From Pseudomonas spelaei (GTDB lineage Bacteria; Pseudomonadota; Gammaproteobacteria; Pseudomonadales; Pseudomonadaceae), in the NCBI RefSeq assembly GCF_009724245.1, contig NZ_WNNK01000001.1, positions 395,758 to 459,757 of the forward strand: a DNA stretch of 64,000 bases, given 5' to 3'. The notes beneath the pieces were generated by a model, which worked only from the letters and a program-made list of their open reading frames with translations, did no database searches and had not been told where the DNA came from. Of this stretch, positions 34,584-43,934 are shown one piece after another. Numbering within the stretch: the first letter of the stretch is position 1; every line of letters starts with the position of its first letter. Made by a program: the position numbers and the translations under genes.

Positions 34584-35486
34584 CAGCTGTTGCGGGGCGA
34601 GGAAGGCATCGTGGAAGTAATCACGAAACGCCTGCATCGCCGGGGTGAACACGCGTTCGCGGTGCCAGGCCAGGCCGACGCTCATTGAGGGCACCTGGTC
34701 GGTCACGCTCACCGTCTCGATCCGCTTGCCTTCCAATGACCAGGGGCGGTGTACCAGGTCCGAGAGAATCGCCACGCCGCTGCCGTTGGCGACCATGCTG
34801 CGTACCGCTTCCACCGAGCTGGTGCGCAGCCGCACCTTGGGCGTTTGCCCGGCCTGTTCCCAGTAACGCATGGCGCTTTGTTCGGCTTCGTCGACGGTCA
34901 GGAAAATGTACGGTTCTTGGGCCACGTCCGCGAGGCTGACAGCGGCGCGTTCGCACAGCGGGTGGTGGCTGGGCAGCCACAGGCGGCGTTCGGAGTTGAA
35001 GAGGATTTCCGAGACGATGTCCGGGTGGGTGAGGTTGGCGGTGAGCACCACGGCCATGTCGAACTGGCCGTCCAGCAGGCCGTGTTCGATGGCTTGGCGT
35101 TCCTGCTCGAACACGTCGATGGTCACGTCCGGATGCCAATGCGCCATGCGCTGCAAGTGATGGGGCAGGAAATAACCCAGCACGGTGTAGCTGGCCGCCA
35201 CCCGCAGCCCACCACTGGCTCGGTAGTCCGGCAGTGGGCTGTTCAAGGCGTCGTCGACGCTGCGCACAATCACATAGGCCCGGTTGAGAAAGTGCCGCCC
35301 GGCGTCGGTCAGGTTCATGCCTTGGGCCGAACGTACAAACAGCTGCGCGCCGAGCAGGGCTTCCAGCTCCTTGATCGCGGTGGTCACGGCCGACTGGGAG
35401 ATGTTCAGGTGAATGGCTGCCTGGGAGATCTGGCCGATTTCGGCGGTGGCAACGAAGTAGCGGACTTGGCGCAAGGTGAGGGACAT
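34569..35486 (-). CDS. LysR-family regulator, likely of the 5-oxoprolinase genes
   Basis: The product has 305 residues from ATG 35486; longer upstream frames are spurious. Helix-turn-helix: GQISQAAIHLNISQSAVTTAI. The effector domain starts near GGLRVAASYTVLGYFLPHHL. It is divergent from pxpA, with a REP element in the gap. Control of pxpABC is inferred from this arrangement. Confidence 0.9.
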   Translation of the reverse strand: MSLTLRQVRYFVATAEIGQISQAAIHLNISQSAVTTAIKELEALLGAQLFVRSAQGMNLTDAGRHFLNRAYVIVRSVDDALNSPLPDYRASGGLRVAASYTVLGYFLPHHLQRMAHWHPDVTIDVFEQERQAIEHGLLDGQFDMAVVLTANLTHPDIVSEILFNSERRLWLPSHHPLCERAAVSLADVAQEPYIFLTVDEAEQSAMRYWEQAGQTPKVRLRTSSVEAVRSMVANGSGVAILSDLVHRPWSLEGKRIETVSVTDQVPSMSVGLAWHRERVFTPAMQAFRDYFHDAFLAPQQLSARR

Positions 35487-35500
35487 AACAAATCCTGGAC

Positions 35501-35610
35501 TGTAGCCGCTGCAGAGGCACGAGGCTGCGATAAGGGCCGCAGGACCTTCCGGCGGTTTTAAGGCCCCGCGACTGCTTCGCAGCCGATCGCAGGCTGCGCC
35601 AGCGGCTACA
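35501..35610. repeat. REP element, GTAGCCGCTG family (copy 5)
   Basis: Starts TGTAGCCGCTGCAGAGGCAC and ends GCTGCGCCAGCGGCTACA. It lies in the divergent gap between the LysR gene and pxpA; its interior is diverged from the other copies. Confidence 0.8.
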
Positions 35611-35721
35611 GCGTAAGTGGTTATCTGATTTTCAGAAGATGCCCCATCTGATAATAGATCTTCCCAAGGGGTCAAGCCGCAGCCTAATTTCCATGGCATG
35701 AACTTTCTCGGAGCAACCTCG

Positions 35722-36492
35722 ATGCAGGCAGTGGATTTCAATTCGGACATGGGCGAAGGCTTTGGTCCCTGGACTATTGGTGACGGCGTGGATAGCGAGC
35801 TGATGGCGTTTATCAGTTCCGCCAACATCGCCACCGGTTTTCACGCCGGCGACCCAGGCACCATGCGCCGCACGGTCGAGCGTGCCAAACAGTTGGGCGT
35901 AGCCATCGGCGCCCACCCCGGCTTTCGCGACATGGTGGGGTTTGGCCGTCGCCACATCAACGCCCCGGCCCAGGAACTGGTGGACGACATCCTCTACCAA
36001 CTGGGCGCCCTGCGAGAAATCGCCCGGGCCCAAGGCGTTTCCCTGCAACACATCAAGCCCCACGGCGCGCTCTACATGCATCTGGCCCGGGACGAAGAAG
36101 CTGCACGCCTGCTGGTGGAAAACCTGCAAATCCTTGAGCCGACGCTGTTGCTGTACTGCATGCCCAACTCGGTGATCTGGCGCATCGCCAAGGAGCTCGG
36201 CCAGCCAGTGGTGCGGGAGTTTTACGCCGACCGCGAGTACGACCTCTCGGGCTCCATCGTCTTCACCCGCCATGTCCGCGCGCTGGATCCGAAGACCGTT
36301 GCGGCGCGGGTGGTGCGTGCCTGCCAGAGCGGTGTGGTGCGGACCGTGGAGGGTGAAGACTTGTCCATCGAGTTCGATTCCATCTGCTTGCACAGCGACA
36401 CGCCGGGTGCGTTGGCGTTGGTTGAGGCCACCCGTACAGCACTGAATGAGGCGGGGATTAAAGTTGTGGCGGGCTCGCCACAAAAACGATAG
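35722..36492 (+). CDS. pxpA: 5-oxoprolinase subunit A (LamB/YcsF)
   Basis: The product has 256 residues from ATG 35722 with GGAG 9 nt upstream. The family opening [40 protein letters not shown] and VKPHGALY-type ([11 protein letters not shown]) motifs are all present. With PxpB and PxpC it hydrolyses 5-oxoproline to glutamate using ATP. It is followed by pxpB after 64 nt. Confidence 0.94.
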   Translation: MQAVDFNSDMGEGFGPWTIGDGVDSELMAFISSANIATGFHAGDPGTMRRTVERAKQLGVAIGAHPGFRDMVGFGRRHINAPAQELVDDILYQLGALREIARAQGVSLQHIKPHGALYMHLARDEEAARLLVENLQILEPTLLLYCMPNSVIWRIAKELGQPVVREFYADREYDLSGSIVFTRHVRALDPKTVAARVVRACQSGVVRTVEGEDLSIEFDSICLHSDTPGALALVEATRTALNEAGIKVVAGSPQKR

Positions 36493-36556
36493 GCCCTGTG
36501 CCACTGTCAGATGATTTTTTGCCTGCCTTTCTATAATGATTCCAAGAGGAACAGAC

Positions 36557-37435
36557 ATGGCTGAATCTTCCCCGATCCGCTACAGCTTTGGCGGTGATGA
36601 ACACCTGTTTGCCGAGGTCAGCGAAAGCATGTCCCTGGAAGCTTTCTTCAAGGGCATGGCGGTTACCCGTGCGGTAGAACGCCTGGCCCTGGAAGGTGTG
36701 CTGGACGTGTGCCTGGCCAACGCCTCATTCCAGATTCGTTTCGACCCGGACCGTATCGCCCCGCACGTGCTGTTGGATGCGGTGCAGAGTGCTGAGGCCC
36801 AGGCCGTAGCCGAGCGTACCTTGCACACTCGGATCATCGAGATTCCGGTGTTGTACAACGACCCCTGGACCTTAGAGACCCTGATGCGTTTTCGTGACCG
36901 TCATCAAGACCCCAGCGGCACCGATCTGGAGTATGCGGCACGCATTAACGGTCTGGCGGACGTCGAGGCCTTTATCGCCGCTCACAGTGGCGCGCCGTGG
37001 TTTGTCTCGATGGTCGGCTTTGTCGCCGGGCTGCCGTTCATGTTCCAGATGGTGGAACGCGAGCGCCAGTTGCAGGTGCCCAAATACCTGCGCCCGCGCA
37101 CTGACACGCCAAAACTGACCCTCGGTCATGGCGGCTGTTTTGGCTGTATCTACTCGGTCCGTGGCGCCGGGGGTTATCAGATGTTCGGCGTGACGCCGGC
37201 GCCGATCTATGACCCTGAGCAGCAGTTGCCCTACCTCAAGGAACACATGGTGTTCTTCCGGCCCGGCGATATCGTCCAGTTCAAACCCATGGACCGCGAG
37301 GCGTATGACGTGGCGATCGCAGAGGTGGAGGCGGGGCGTTTCGACTTGCGCATCCGCCCGGTGGAGTTTTCCCTCGACGCTTTCCTCGCCGACCCTGTCG
37401 GCTATCCGAAAACCCTGCAGGAGGCGCTGGCATGA
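36557..37435 (+). CDS. pxpB: 5-oxoprolinase subunit B
   Basis: The product has 292 residues from ATG 36557, with AAGAGGA upstream. It belongs to the carboxyltransferase C/D domain family (KipI/allophanate-hydrolase-like). IRFDPDRIAPHVLLDAV, the YNDPWTLE segment and HMVFFRPGDIVQFKP are typical. It forms a complex with PxpC. It overlaps pxpC by 4 nt (ATGA). Confidence 0.92.
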   Translation: MAESSPIRYSFGGDEHLFAEVSESMSLEAFFKGMAVTRAVERLALEGVLDVCLANASFQIRFDPDRIAPHVLLDAVQSAEAQAVAERTLHTRIIEIPVLYNDPWTLETLMRFRDRHQDPSGTDLEYAARINGLADVEAFIAAHSGAPWFVSMVGFVAGLPFMFQMVERERQLQVPKYLRPRTDTPKLTLGHGGCFGCIYSVRGAGGYQMFGVTPAPIYDPEQQLPYLKEHMVFFRPGDIVQFKPMDREAYDVAIAEVEAGRFDLRIRPVEFSLDAFLADPVGYPKTLQEALA

Positions 37436-38406
37436 TCAAGGTCCTCAAACCCGGCCTCGCCACCTCTGTGCAGGATCTTGGCCGTGAAGGGTATTACCAC
37501 CTGGGCATTCCTCCGTCCGGTGCGCTGGACCAGTATGCCTTGAGCGCAGCCAATCACTTGGTGGGCAACCCGGTGGGCGCGGCGGGGTTGGAGTGCACGC
37601 TGATCGGGCCGGAGCTGGCGTTTCAGCAGGACGCTTTGGTGGCCTTGAGCGGTGCGCTGATGTCGCCGCGCCTGGATGGAGAAGTGGTGCATCAGGACAC
37701 GGCTTTCCAGGTGCGCGCCGGGCAAGTGTTGCGGTTCGAGTTTCCCAGGGCCGGAGCGCGGACGTACCTGGCGGTGGCCGGAGGCATTGATGTGCCGCTG
37801 GTACTCGGTAGCCGCTCCACTTACACCCTCGGTGCGCTGGGTGGTTTTCACGGCCGGCGACTGGCAGAGGGTGATGAACTGCCCATAGGTGTTGCCAGTG
37901 GCAGCGGCCGAGCGGGCAACAGCTTGCCCATGGCCTTGCGTCAGTCGGTGGGCGGCGAGGTCACGTTACGGGTGGTGCCGGGGCTGTATTACGAGCGGTT
38001 GACGGCGGAGGCGAAAAGCAGCTTTTTTGCCGAACCCTGGACCGTCGGATCGGAGGCCGACCGTATCGGCTATCGCTTCAAGGGCGGTAGCGCCTTGAGC
38101 TTCCAGCCTCGGGAGCAGCCGTTTGGCGCGGGCTCGGATCCTTCAAATATCGTCGACAGCTGCTACCCCATCGGCTCGATCCAGGTGCCGGCGGGGCTGG
38201 AGCCGATTGTGTTGCATCGGGATGCGGTGTCGGGAGGCGGTTACGCAATGATTGGCACGGTGATCAGTGCCGATCTGGACCTGATCGGGCAGATGCAGCC
38301 CAACCAGCGCGCCGGGTTTGTTGCGGTGACGTTGGAGGAGGCGCTGGAGGCGCGGCGGGTGTACAAGAAGCGGCTGAAGATGATGGGCGGGTTGTTCAGC
38401 AACTGA
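37432..38406 (+). CDS. pxpC: 5-oxoprolinase subunit C
   Basis: The 324-residue protein opens with VLKPGLATSVQDLGREGYYHLGIPPSGALDQYAL, the standard N-terminus of PxpC/KipA proteins. The middle has TYLAVAGGIDVPLVLGSRSTY. The start overlaps pxpB (ATGA). Together the three genes form a complete 5-oxoprolinase operon, allowing damaged glutamate or glutathione products to be recycled. Confidence 0.94.
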   Translation: MIKVLKPGLATSVQDLGREGYYHLGIPPSGALDQYALSAANHLVGNPVGAAGLECTLIGPELAFQQDALVALSGALMSPRLDGEVVHQDTAFQVRAGQVLRFEFPRAGARTYLAVAGGIDVPLVLGSRSTYTLGALGGFHGRRLAEGDELPIGVASGSGRAGNSLPMALRQSVGGEVTLRVVPGLYYERLTAEAKSSFFAEPWTVGSEADRIGYRFKGGSALSFQPREQPFGAGSDPSNIVDSCYPIGSIQVPAGLEPIVLHRDAVSGGGYAMIGTVISADLDLIGQMQPNQRAGFVAVTLEEALEARRVYKKRLKMMGGLFSN

Positions 38407-38423
38407 ATGTAGGCGCAGGTTTG

Positions 38424-38511
38424 TGTGGGAGCTGGCTTGCCTGCGATGGCATCGCCTCGGTGTAACTGATACTCCGAGGCGATGCCATCGCGGGCAAGCC
38501 CGGCTCCCACA
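38424..38511. repeat. REP doublet, GTGGGAGCTGGCTTGCC family
   Basis: TGTGGGAGCTGGCTTGCCTG pairs with its inverted partner CGGGCAAGCCCGGCTCCCACA across a central ATCGCCTCGG...CCGAGGCGAT hairpin. It lies between convergent pxpC and pitA. Confidence 0.9.
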
Positions 38512-38528
38512 TGTTTATCTGCGGTGTG

Positions 38529-40145
38529 TCAGAACAGCTGGGTAAACAACCAATACAAGCTGCCCGACAACAGAATCGCCGCCGGCAGGGTCAGCACCCA
38601 GGCCATCAGCAGATTACGGATGGTCCTCATCTGCAAGCCGCCGCCGTTGGCGACCATTGTCCCGGCCACGCCGGAAGACAGCACGTGGGTGGTGGACACC
38701 GGCAAGCCGTACATGTCCGCTGCACCGATGGTCAGCATCGCCACCATCTCTGCCGAGGCGCCCTGGGCGTAAGTCAGGTGGGTCTTGCCGATCTTCTCAC
38801 CCACGGTCACTACGATTCGCTTCCAGCCGACCATGGTGCCAAGGCCCAGCGCAATCGCCACGGCAATCTTCACCCACAACGGAATAAACCGCGTGGCGTT
38901 ATCGATCTGTTGCTTGAACAGTTGCAGCTTGTTTTGGGTGTCGGCGTCGAAGTTGCCGACCTTGCCTTTGTCCATCAGGCGAATGGTTTCGCTGGTCAGG
39001 TACATGTCGTTACGCACGTTACCCATGGCTTCGGCGGGCACCTTGGCGAGGGAGCCATAACCTTTTACTTCCTCACCGATATGCCCGGTGATGGAGGCGA
39101 GGGCGGGGACCAATTCCGGGGTGGCCTCCTTGGTACGCACGTAAGTCGACAAGGTGGCGCGTGAGTCGGCCGGGGCCAGTTGCGGCGCGCTTTTCACCAG
39201 CGCCTGCTGGGTGACTTCGGCCACGGCGGCGAATTGCAGCGACTGATCGGCAGGCATGGTGCGGTTCAGTGCATAGGCCATCGGCAAGGTGCCCACCAGG
39301 ATCAGCATGATCAGGCCCATGCCTTTCTGGCCGTCGTTGGAGCCGTGGGCAAAGGACACACCGGTGCAGGTGGCGATTAGCATGCCGCGAATCCACCACG
39401 GCGGCGGAGTGTCACCTTTTGGTGCCTTGTACAGCGAACGGTTCTTGACGAAGGCACGCAGGGCCAGCAACAGCAGCGCGGCGAAAGCGAAGCCGATCAG
39501 CGGCGACAGCAACAGGGCATAGCCGATCTTGATCGCCTGGCCCCAATCCACGCCGCTGGTGCCGTCGCGACCGTGCATCAAGGCATTGGCTACGCCGACG
39601 CCGATGATCGAACCGATCAGGGTGTGGGACGACGATGCCGGCAACCCCAGCCACCAGGTGCCGAGGTTCCACAGGATCGCGGCGATCAGCAGGGCGAAGA
39701 TCATCGCGAAACCGGCGGAGGAGCCGACTTGCAAAATCAGTTCAACCGGCAGCAAGGCAATGATGCCGAACGCCACCGCGCCGCTGGACAACAGCACGCC
39801 GAGGAAGTTGAAGAAGCCGGACCACACCACCGCAAAGTGTGGCGGCAGCGAGTTGGTGTAAATCACCGTGGCGACGGCGTTGGCGGTGTCGTGGAAACCG
39901 TTGACGAACTCGAAGCCCAGGGCGATCAACAGTGCTACGCCCAGCAGCAGGAACGGCGTCCAGGTGGTGACGACGGTGCCCAGTTCGTGCATGTCGTGCA
40001 TCAGGCTGTAAGCGGTGAACAGCAATCCCATGGCGAGCACGGCGAAGAAAATGATCACCGTCAGCAGGCCGGGTTTCTTGTCCAGGCGGGGTTTTGGGTC
40101 GGTGGTAGTCGCTTGCGTGGAGGCGGTCAGGGAAGGGGTGGCCAT
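38529..40145 (-). CDS. pitA: PiT-family low-affinity phosphate transporter
   Basis: The 538-residue protein has about ten membrane segments and the two PiT signature repeats: FEFVNGFHDTANAVATVIYTN near the N-terminus and SFAHGSNDGQKGMGLI in the second half. A central hydrophilic loop (about 300-420) separates the halves. It imports metal-phosphate with protons. It is flanked by REP doublets on both sides. Confidence 0.93.
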   Translation of the reverse strand: MATPSLTASTQATTTDPKPRLDKKPGLLTVIIFFAVLAMGLLFTAYSLMHDMHELGTVVTTWTPFLLLGVALLIALGFEFVNGFHDTANAVATVIYTNSLPPHFAVVWSGFFNFLGVLLSSGAVAFGIIALLPVELILQVGSSAGFAMIFALLIAAILWNLGTWWLGLPASSSHTLIGSIIGVGVANALMHGRDGTSGVDWGQAIKIGYALLLSPLIGFAFAALLLLALRAFVKNRSLYKAPKGDTPPPWWIRGMLIATCTGVSFAHGSNDGQKGMGLIMLILVGTLPMAYALNRTMPADQSLQFAAVAEVTQQALVKSAPQLAPADSRATLSTYVRTKEATPELVPALASITGHIGEEVKGYGSLAKVPAEAMGNVRNDMYLTSETIRLMDKGKVGNFDADTQNKLQLFKQQIDNATRFIPLWVKIAVAIALGLGTMVGWKRIVVTVGEKIGKTHLTYAQGASAEMVAMLTIGAADMYGLPVSTTHVLSSGVAGTMVANGGGLQMRTIRNLLMAWVLTLPAAILLSGSLYWLFTQLF

Positions 40146-40267
40146 GCCGGAGCATCCAGTGTGGGGAGGATGTCGCCCATGATCATTGCGAAATGTTACA
40201 GAGATGCTGCGGTAAGTCAGTGTTTAGGTGAATGGGAGTGCCGCTGGTCTACAAAACACCGCAGATC

Positions 40268-40360
40268 AAATGTAGGAGCTGGCTTGCCTGCGATGGCATC
40301 ACCTCGGTCTGTCAGTTAGAACGAGGTGATGCCATCGCAGGCAAGCCAGCTCCTACATTT
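40268..40360. repeat. REP doublet, GTAGGAGCTGGCTTGCC variant
   Basis: AAATGTAGGAGCTGGCTTGC (40268 on) mirrors GCAAGCCAGCTCCTACATTT (ending 40360), a perfect 20-nt terminal inverted repeat. The interior is GATGGCATCACCTCG and its mirror. It lies upstream of pitA and downstream of zntB. Confidence 0.92.
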
Positions 40361-40376
40361 TGACCGCATTCCAATG

Positions 40377-41399
40377 TCAGTAGTCTTTGCGCTTTCGAAA
40401 AGCCCAGCGCCCGGCAATCACAGTAAAGGTGGCGACCAATGCCACCAGAATCCAGAACCCCTCAGGGTCCGTGGAAAGTGGCACGCCCCCGACGTTCATG
40501 CCAAAAAAACCGGCAATGATATTGATCGGCAACGCCAGCACCGTCACCACGGTCAAGGTGAACAACGTGCGGTTACTCTGCTCGTTGAGGTTGGCGGCAA
40601 TTTCTTCTTGCAACAGTTTGATCCGCTCTCCCAAGGCCATCAGGTCGTTGATGATCAGCGCAAACTCCTCGGTGGATTTGCGCAACTCCTTCACGTCCTC
40701 TTTCTGCAACCATTGGGGCGGACGGTTGAGCAGTCGCAGCAACGAGCCCGGTTCCAGGGCCAGCAGCCGCTGCAGGCGCACCAGCACCCGACGCATGGCC
40801 CCCAGCTCGGCGCGGTTGGTGGACAAGCGCGAGGACAACAACTGGTCTTCGATATGGTCGACGCTGCTGCTGGTCTGGCGCACGATCTGCGTCAGCACTT
40901 CACCCTGGTCCCGTAACAGGTGCACCAGCAACTCCAGGGGCGAGCGAAAACGTTCGCCAGCCTTGACCGATGAGCGCAGCTTGTCCACCGAATGCAGCGG
41001 TTGCAGGCGCGCACTGATCAGCAGCCGGCTGCGGGCACAGACCCACAAGGTGGAGATGTCCGAAGACATCATGCTGCTGAAGTTGAACACCACGTCGTTG
41101 ACCACCGCCAGCAAGGCCGAGTCCACGTGTTCGATACGGGTGGAGCGCGAACCTTCGTGCAAGGCTTCAAAAAATTCTGCCGGCAGTGCCAGGTGCGCCT
41201 GCATCCAGCGCTCGCAAGCGGCGTGAGCCAGGTTCAGGTGCAACCAGAGAAACTCGTCGGGGTCACCGGGTTGCCGCAAGGCCGCAAGCGCGGTGGCTGA
41301 ATCAATCTGCTCGCCTTTTTCACCGGGGCGAAAACGAAAACCGTAGAGCAAGCCAAACAGGTCGGAATCCTGATGACTGTGGTCGATGCTGTGGTTCAT
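40377..41399 (-). CDS. zntB: CorA/ZntB-family zinc or magnesium transporter
   Basis: The 340-residue protein has a long cytosolic N-terminal domain and two C-terminal membrane segments. The selectivity motif is FGMNVGGVP (GMN), as in the CorA superfamily. FLWLHLNLAH and the SALLAVVNDVVFNF stretch resemble ZntB rather than CorA. Metal choice (Zn2+ uptake or efflux) is not settled by sequence. Confidence 0.85.
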   Translation of the reverse strand: MNHSIDHSHQDSDLFGLLYGFRFRPGEKGEQIDSATALAALRQPGDPDEFLWLHLNLAHAACERWMQAHLALPAEFFEALHEGSRSTRIEHVDSALLAVVNDVVFNFSSMMSSDISTLWVCARSRLLISARLQPLHSVDKLRSSVKAGERFRSPLELLVHLLRDQGEVLTQIVRQTSSSVDHIEDQLLSSRLSTNRAELGAMRRVLVRLQRLLALEPGSLLRLLNRPPQWLQKEDVKELRKSTEEFALIINDLMALGERIKLLQEEIAANLNEQSNRTLFTLTVVTVLALPINIIAGFFGMNVGGVPLSTDPEGFWILVALVATFTVIAGRWAFRKRKDY

Positions 41400-41501
41400 G
41401 GAGGCTCGCAGGGAAAGCGCCTGTAGGAGATTTCACAGGTTCACTTGAGCGCATCATGGCAAGTGGATTTGACGGTTTTGTGACAGTTTGGAGAGGCGTA
41501 T

Positions 41502-41539
41502 AAAAACGCCGCGCGGCCTGAGGGCGGCGCGGCGTTTTT
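41502..41539 (-). terminator. strong rho-independent terminator
   Basis: AAAAACGCCGCGC (41502-41514) pairs perfectly over 13 nt with GCGCGGCGTTTTT (41527-41539), loop 12 nt. It lies 12 nt past the PepSY stop and could act in either direction. Confidence 0.92.
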
Positions 41540-41550
41540 GAGAGGGTAAA

Positions 41551-41856
41551 TCAGGTGTCTTGCTTGTTTTCCAGGACTTCGCCGGTCTTGGCGTCCAGCT
41601 TCACGTCCCACTTCTTACCGGTGGTGTCGGTCAGATCGACCTCGTAGACCAGGCGACCGGCTTCGTGATCCAGTTCGGTGTCGTTGATGGTGGCACCCGC
41701 GTGCTTGGCCAGGGCGGCGCTATTGAGCTTCTCGAACGCCATGACTTCGCCGGATTTGAGCAGTGCCGGAATCTGGTCCGGACGAACGTCGGCTTGGGCC
41801 AGGCCAGCGGTGAGGGTCAGGGCGGCAGCAGCGAACAGGGCAGTAAAGTTTTTCAT
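41551..41856 (-). CDS. exported PepSY-domain protein
   Basis: The 101-residue protein has a signal peptide (about 1-22, AAALTLTAGLAQA). It carries a single PepSY domain with YEVDLTDTTGKKWDVKLDAKTGEVL, the usual second half of the fold. AAGGACC precedes the ATG. PepSY domains often inhibit proteases or sit in two-component regulated secreted proteins. It is followed by a strong terminator, and no regulator is next to it. Confidence 0.88.
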   Translation of the reverse strand: MKNFTALFAAAALTLTAGLAQADVRPDQIPALLKSGEVMAFEKLNSAALAKHAGATINDTELDHEAGRLVYEVDLTDTTGKKWDVKLDAKTGEVLENKQDT

Positions 41857-41882
41857 GAGGTGGTCCTTGGTGTGAGTTGTTT

Positions 41883-41911
41883 AAGTGGCGCCAGATTAAC
41901 CGGCGCAACTT
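41883..41911 (-). terminator. possible terminator of glpQ
   Basis: AAGTGGCGCC (41883-41892) and GGCGCAACTT (41902-41911) form a 10-nt stem with one mismatch, between glpQ and the PepSY gene. The tail is only weakly T-rich. Confidence 0.4.
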
Positions 41912-41936
41912 AACTCATCCTTAATGGCAGACTGAC

Positions 41937-43061
41937 TCAGTAGCCATTGTCCTGCAGCAGATCCGACACGCTCGAGGACGGCCAGCGCTTGTAGTACTTG
42001 AGCAGTTCGCCAGCGCGGTTGGTGAAGATGCCATCAACGCCTGCGTCCATCACCTTCTTGAAGTCCACCGGCTCATCGACGGTGTAGACGTGCACCAGCA
42101 TGCCTTTATCGTGGGTCATCTGGTTCATCCATGGCTGGACCAGGTCCGAATAGCTCTGATCGCCCAGATTGGTCAGCAGCGCCGACGGGCCGGTGCCGAT
42201 GGCGCCCAGGCTCTTGGCCTCGTCGATCCATTTTTCGAATTCGGCGTTGTCTTTCGGCTCTTGTTTGGCGTAGTAAGCGGCCTTGGTGGGTTCACCGGAC
42301 TCGGCGAAGGTCACCTTGGACTTGGGTTCGATGCTGCCTTCACCTACCCACAACAGCAGGACTTTCGGGGTGTTGGGCATTTCTTCCTGGAGCTTTTTCA
42401 GGCTTTCCTTCTCGAAGGTTTGCAGCACCACGCGGCCCTTGCCTTGGCCGACACCGGTGTTGCTCTTGCCCAGTTTGGAGCCGGCGGAGCTCAGCCAGCC
42501 TTTGTCCAACAGCTTGTTTTTCAGGTCGGCTTCGATCCCTGGAAACTGTTTTGGCTCCTTGGTTTCAATGTACAGGCCCGGCTTGTGTTGCGGGTTGCCT
42601 TCGGCGATCTTGATGATTTCGTCGAGGGTCTGGATCTTCAAGCCAACGAAGCCCGGCCGTGCGCGATCCGGGTAGGCGGCGTTGAACCAGCTGCCGGCAT
42701 CGAGGGTTTTCAGCTCGGCCATGGTGAACTCGTTGGCCGGGCTGTCCTTGCGCTCAGGGAACTGGGTGGCCACGTCGGTGGTACGTTGCAGGTTGTTGTC
42801 GTGGAGGGCGAACAGTACGCCGTCCTTGCTGCGTTGCAGGTCCATTTCCAGGTAGTCGGCACCCAGGTCGCGCGCCACTTTGTAGGCTGCTGCGGTGGAT
42901 TCCGGTGCGTCAAAGGACGCGCCGCGGTGGGCGATCACTGCCGGATGAGGGATTCCCTCATTGGTCGCCAATTCAACCGGGCTGATGGGGTTAGCCTGTG
43001 CGTGGCCAAGGCCCAGCATCAAGGCGAGCAGCAGGGCACTCTTGGTAAACGTGGCAGGCAT
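41937..43061 (-). CDS. glpQ: periplasmic glycerophosphodiester phosphodiesterase
   Basis: The 374-residue protein has a signal peptide (about 1-23, ending GHAQA). GDPD catalytic features are present: VIAHRGASFDAPEST (His-Arg at the start), the GADYLEMDLQRSKDG acidic site and HDNNLQRTTDV (second His). It hydrolyses glycerophosphodiesters to glycerol-3-phosphate in the periplasm. AAGGACC lies ahead of the ATG. Confidence 0.94.
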   Translation of the reverse strand: MPATFTKSALLLALMLGLGHAQANPISPVELATNEGIPHPAVIAHRGASFDAPESTAAAYKVARDLGADYLEMDLQRSKDGVLFALHDNNLQRTTDVATQFPERKDSPANEFTMAELKTLDAGSWFNAAYPDRARPGFVGLKIQTLDEIIKIAEGNPQHKPGLYIETKEPKQFPGIEADLKNKLLDKGWLSSAGSKLGKSNTGVGQGKGRVVLQTFEKESLKKLQEEMPNTPKVLLLWVGEGSIEPKSKVTFAESGEPTKAAYYAKQEPKDNAEFEKWIDEAKSLGAIGTGPSALLTNLGDQSYSDLVQPWMNQMTHDKGMLVHVYTVDEPVDFKKVMDAGVDGIFTNRAGELLKYYKRWPSSSVSDLLQDNGY

Positions 43062-43294
43062 AGGCGAGGTCCTTTCGTGGAGGTAGCGTCAGAAGGGCTC
43101 CTTTTTAACAATTGATTGCGAAAGGCGCTATCACCAAACCGACATTAACGTGCGCATCGGCCATTTTTCTGCACTTTTGTGCTGTACATTGCAGTACTCT
43201 GGGTCCGAATTGCCCCATCAGAGGGCAATCCCTTTCTTGCCACGCGTGTAAACCATCTTTCCAGTCCACGTAGGACTTTTCAGTGAGGTTTACC

Positions 43295-43618
43295 ATGCGC
43301 ATCACCTCCGAACTTATCTGCCAGGCCGCCGATCAACTCAAGGGTTTCGTCGGGCTGAACCGCAAGACCGGTCAATACATCGTGCGATTCAGCGAAGACT
43401 CCTTCGGCATGGACGTCGCCGACGACGGCATCATTGCGACCGCCGAATTCGTCTGGCAGCCTGTTGACCAGCAGACCATGACGCTGTCTCGCCGGCGTAT
43501 CCAGTTGCTGCTGGATCAGAACATCGATGAGCGCATCAACATCACCGAACCACTACGGGCGTATATGCGCCGGGTGGAGATTCCACAGATCAGTGCGGTA
43601 CGCAGCCTGGTCGGCTAG
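43295..43618 (+). CDS. DUF2025-like conserved small protein
   Basis: The product has 107 residues from ATG 43295 with TGAGG 7 nt upstream (an earlier in-frame ATG adds four residues). It starts MRITSELICQAADQLKGFVGLN and has no membrane segment or recognisable active site. It resembles the Pseudomonas DUF2025 family, which I know only as a structural family of unknown function. Its 3' end overlaps the convergent monooxygenase gene by 29 nt. Confidence 0.75.
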   Translation: MRITSELICQAADQLKGFVGLNRKTGQYIVRFSEDSFGMDVADDGIIATAEFVWQPVDQQTMTLSRRRIQLLLDQNIDERINITEPLRAYMRRVEIPQISAVRSLVG

Positions 43619-43934
43619 CGAATGTGTAATCGCGCTCCACCTTGCACACCCGCGTCTGAAACGCCGCGTACCAGGTGGAGCGCCCGCTCTGGCGTACTTC
43701 GCGGTGTTCGGCGTTCTGCTTCCAGGCGAGGATGGCGGCTTCGCTCTGCCAGTACGAAACGGTAATCCCCAATCCGTCATCCCCGCGCGCCGATTCAACA
43801 CCGAGAAATCCGGGTTGCTCGCGGGCCAGTTCCAGCATGCGGTCGGCGGCCTGGCCGTAGCCTTGATCGCCCTCGGTACGCAGGGAGCTGAAAATAACGG
43901 CGTAGTAGGGTGGGGCGGGTGTCTTGGCGATCAT
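43590..43934 (-). CDS. antibiotic-biosynthesis-monooxygenase-like (ABM) protein
   Basis: The 114-residue protein has the dimeric alpha+beta barrel pattern: YYAVIFSSLRTEG, then MLELAREQPGFLGVESARG, then ITVSYWQSEAAILAWKQNAEHR. It probably acts on small aromatic or quinone-like compounds, or as a heme-type binding fold. It follows the amidotransferase-like gene with an ATGA overlap, so it is co-translated with it. Confidence 0.86.
   Translation of the reverse strand: MIAKTPAPPYYAVIFSSLRTEGDQGYGQAADRMLELAREQPGFLGVESARGDDGLGITVSYWQSEAAILAWKQNAEHREVRQSGRSTWYAAFQTRVCKVERDYTFASRPGCVPH

Noticed and set aside
39573..40319. 248-residue frame opposite pitA
   Set aside because: Gln/Gly/Arg repetitive shadow of the transporter's hydrophobic codons.
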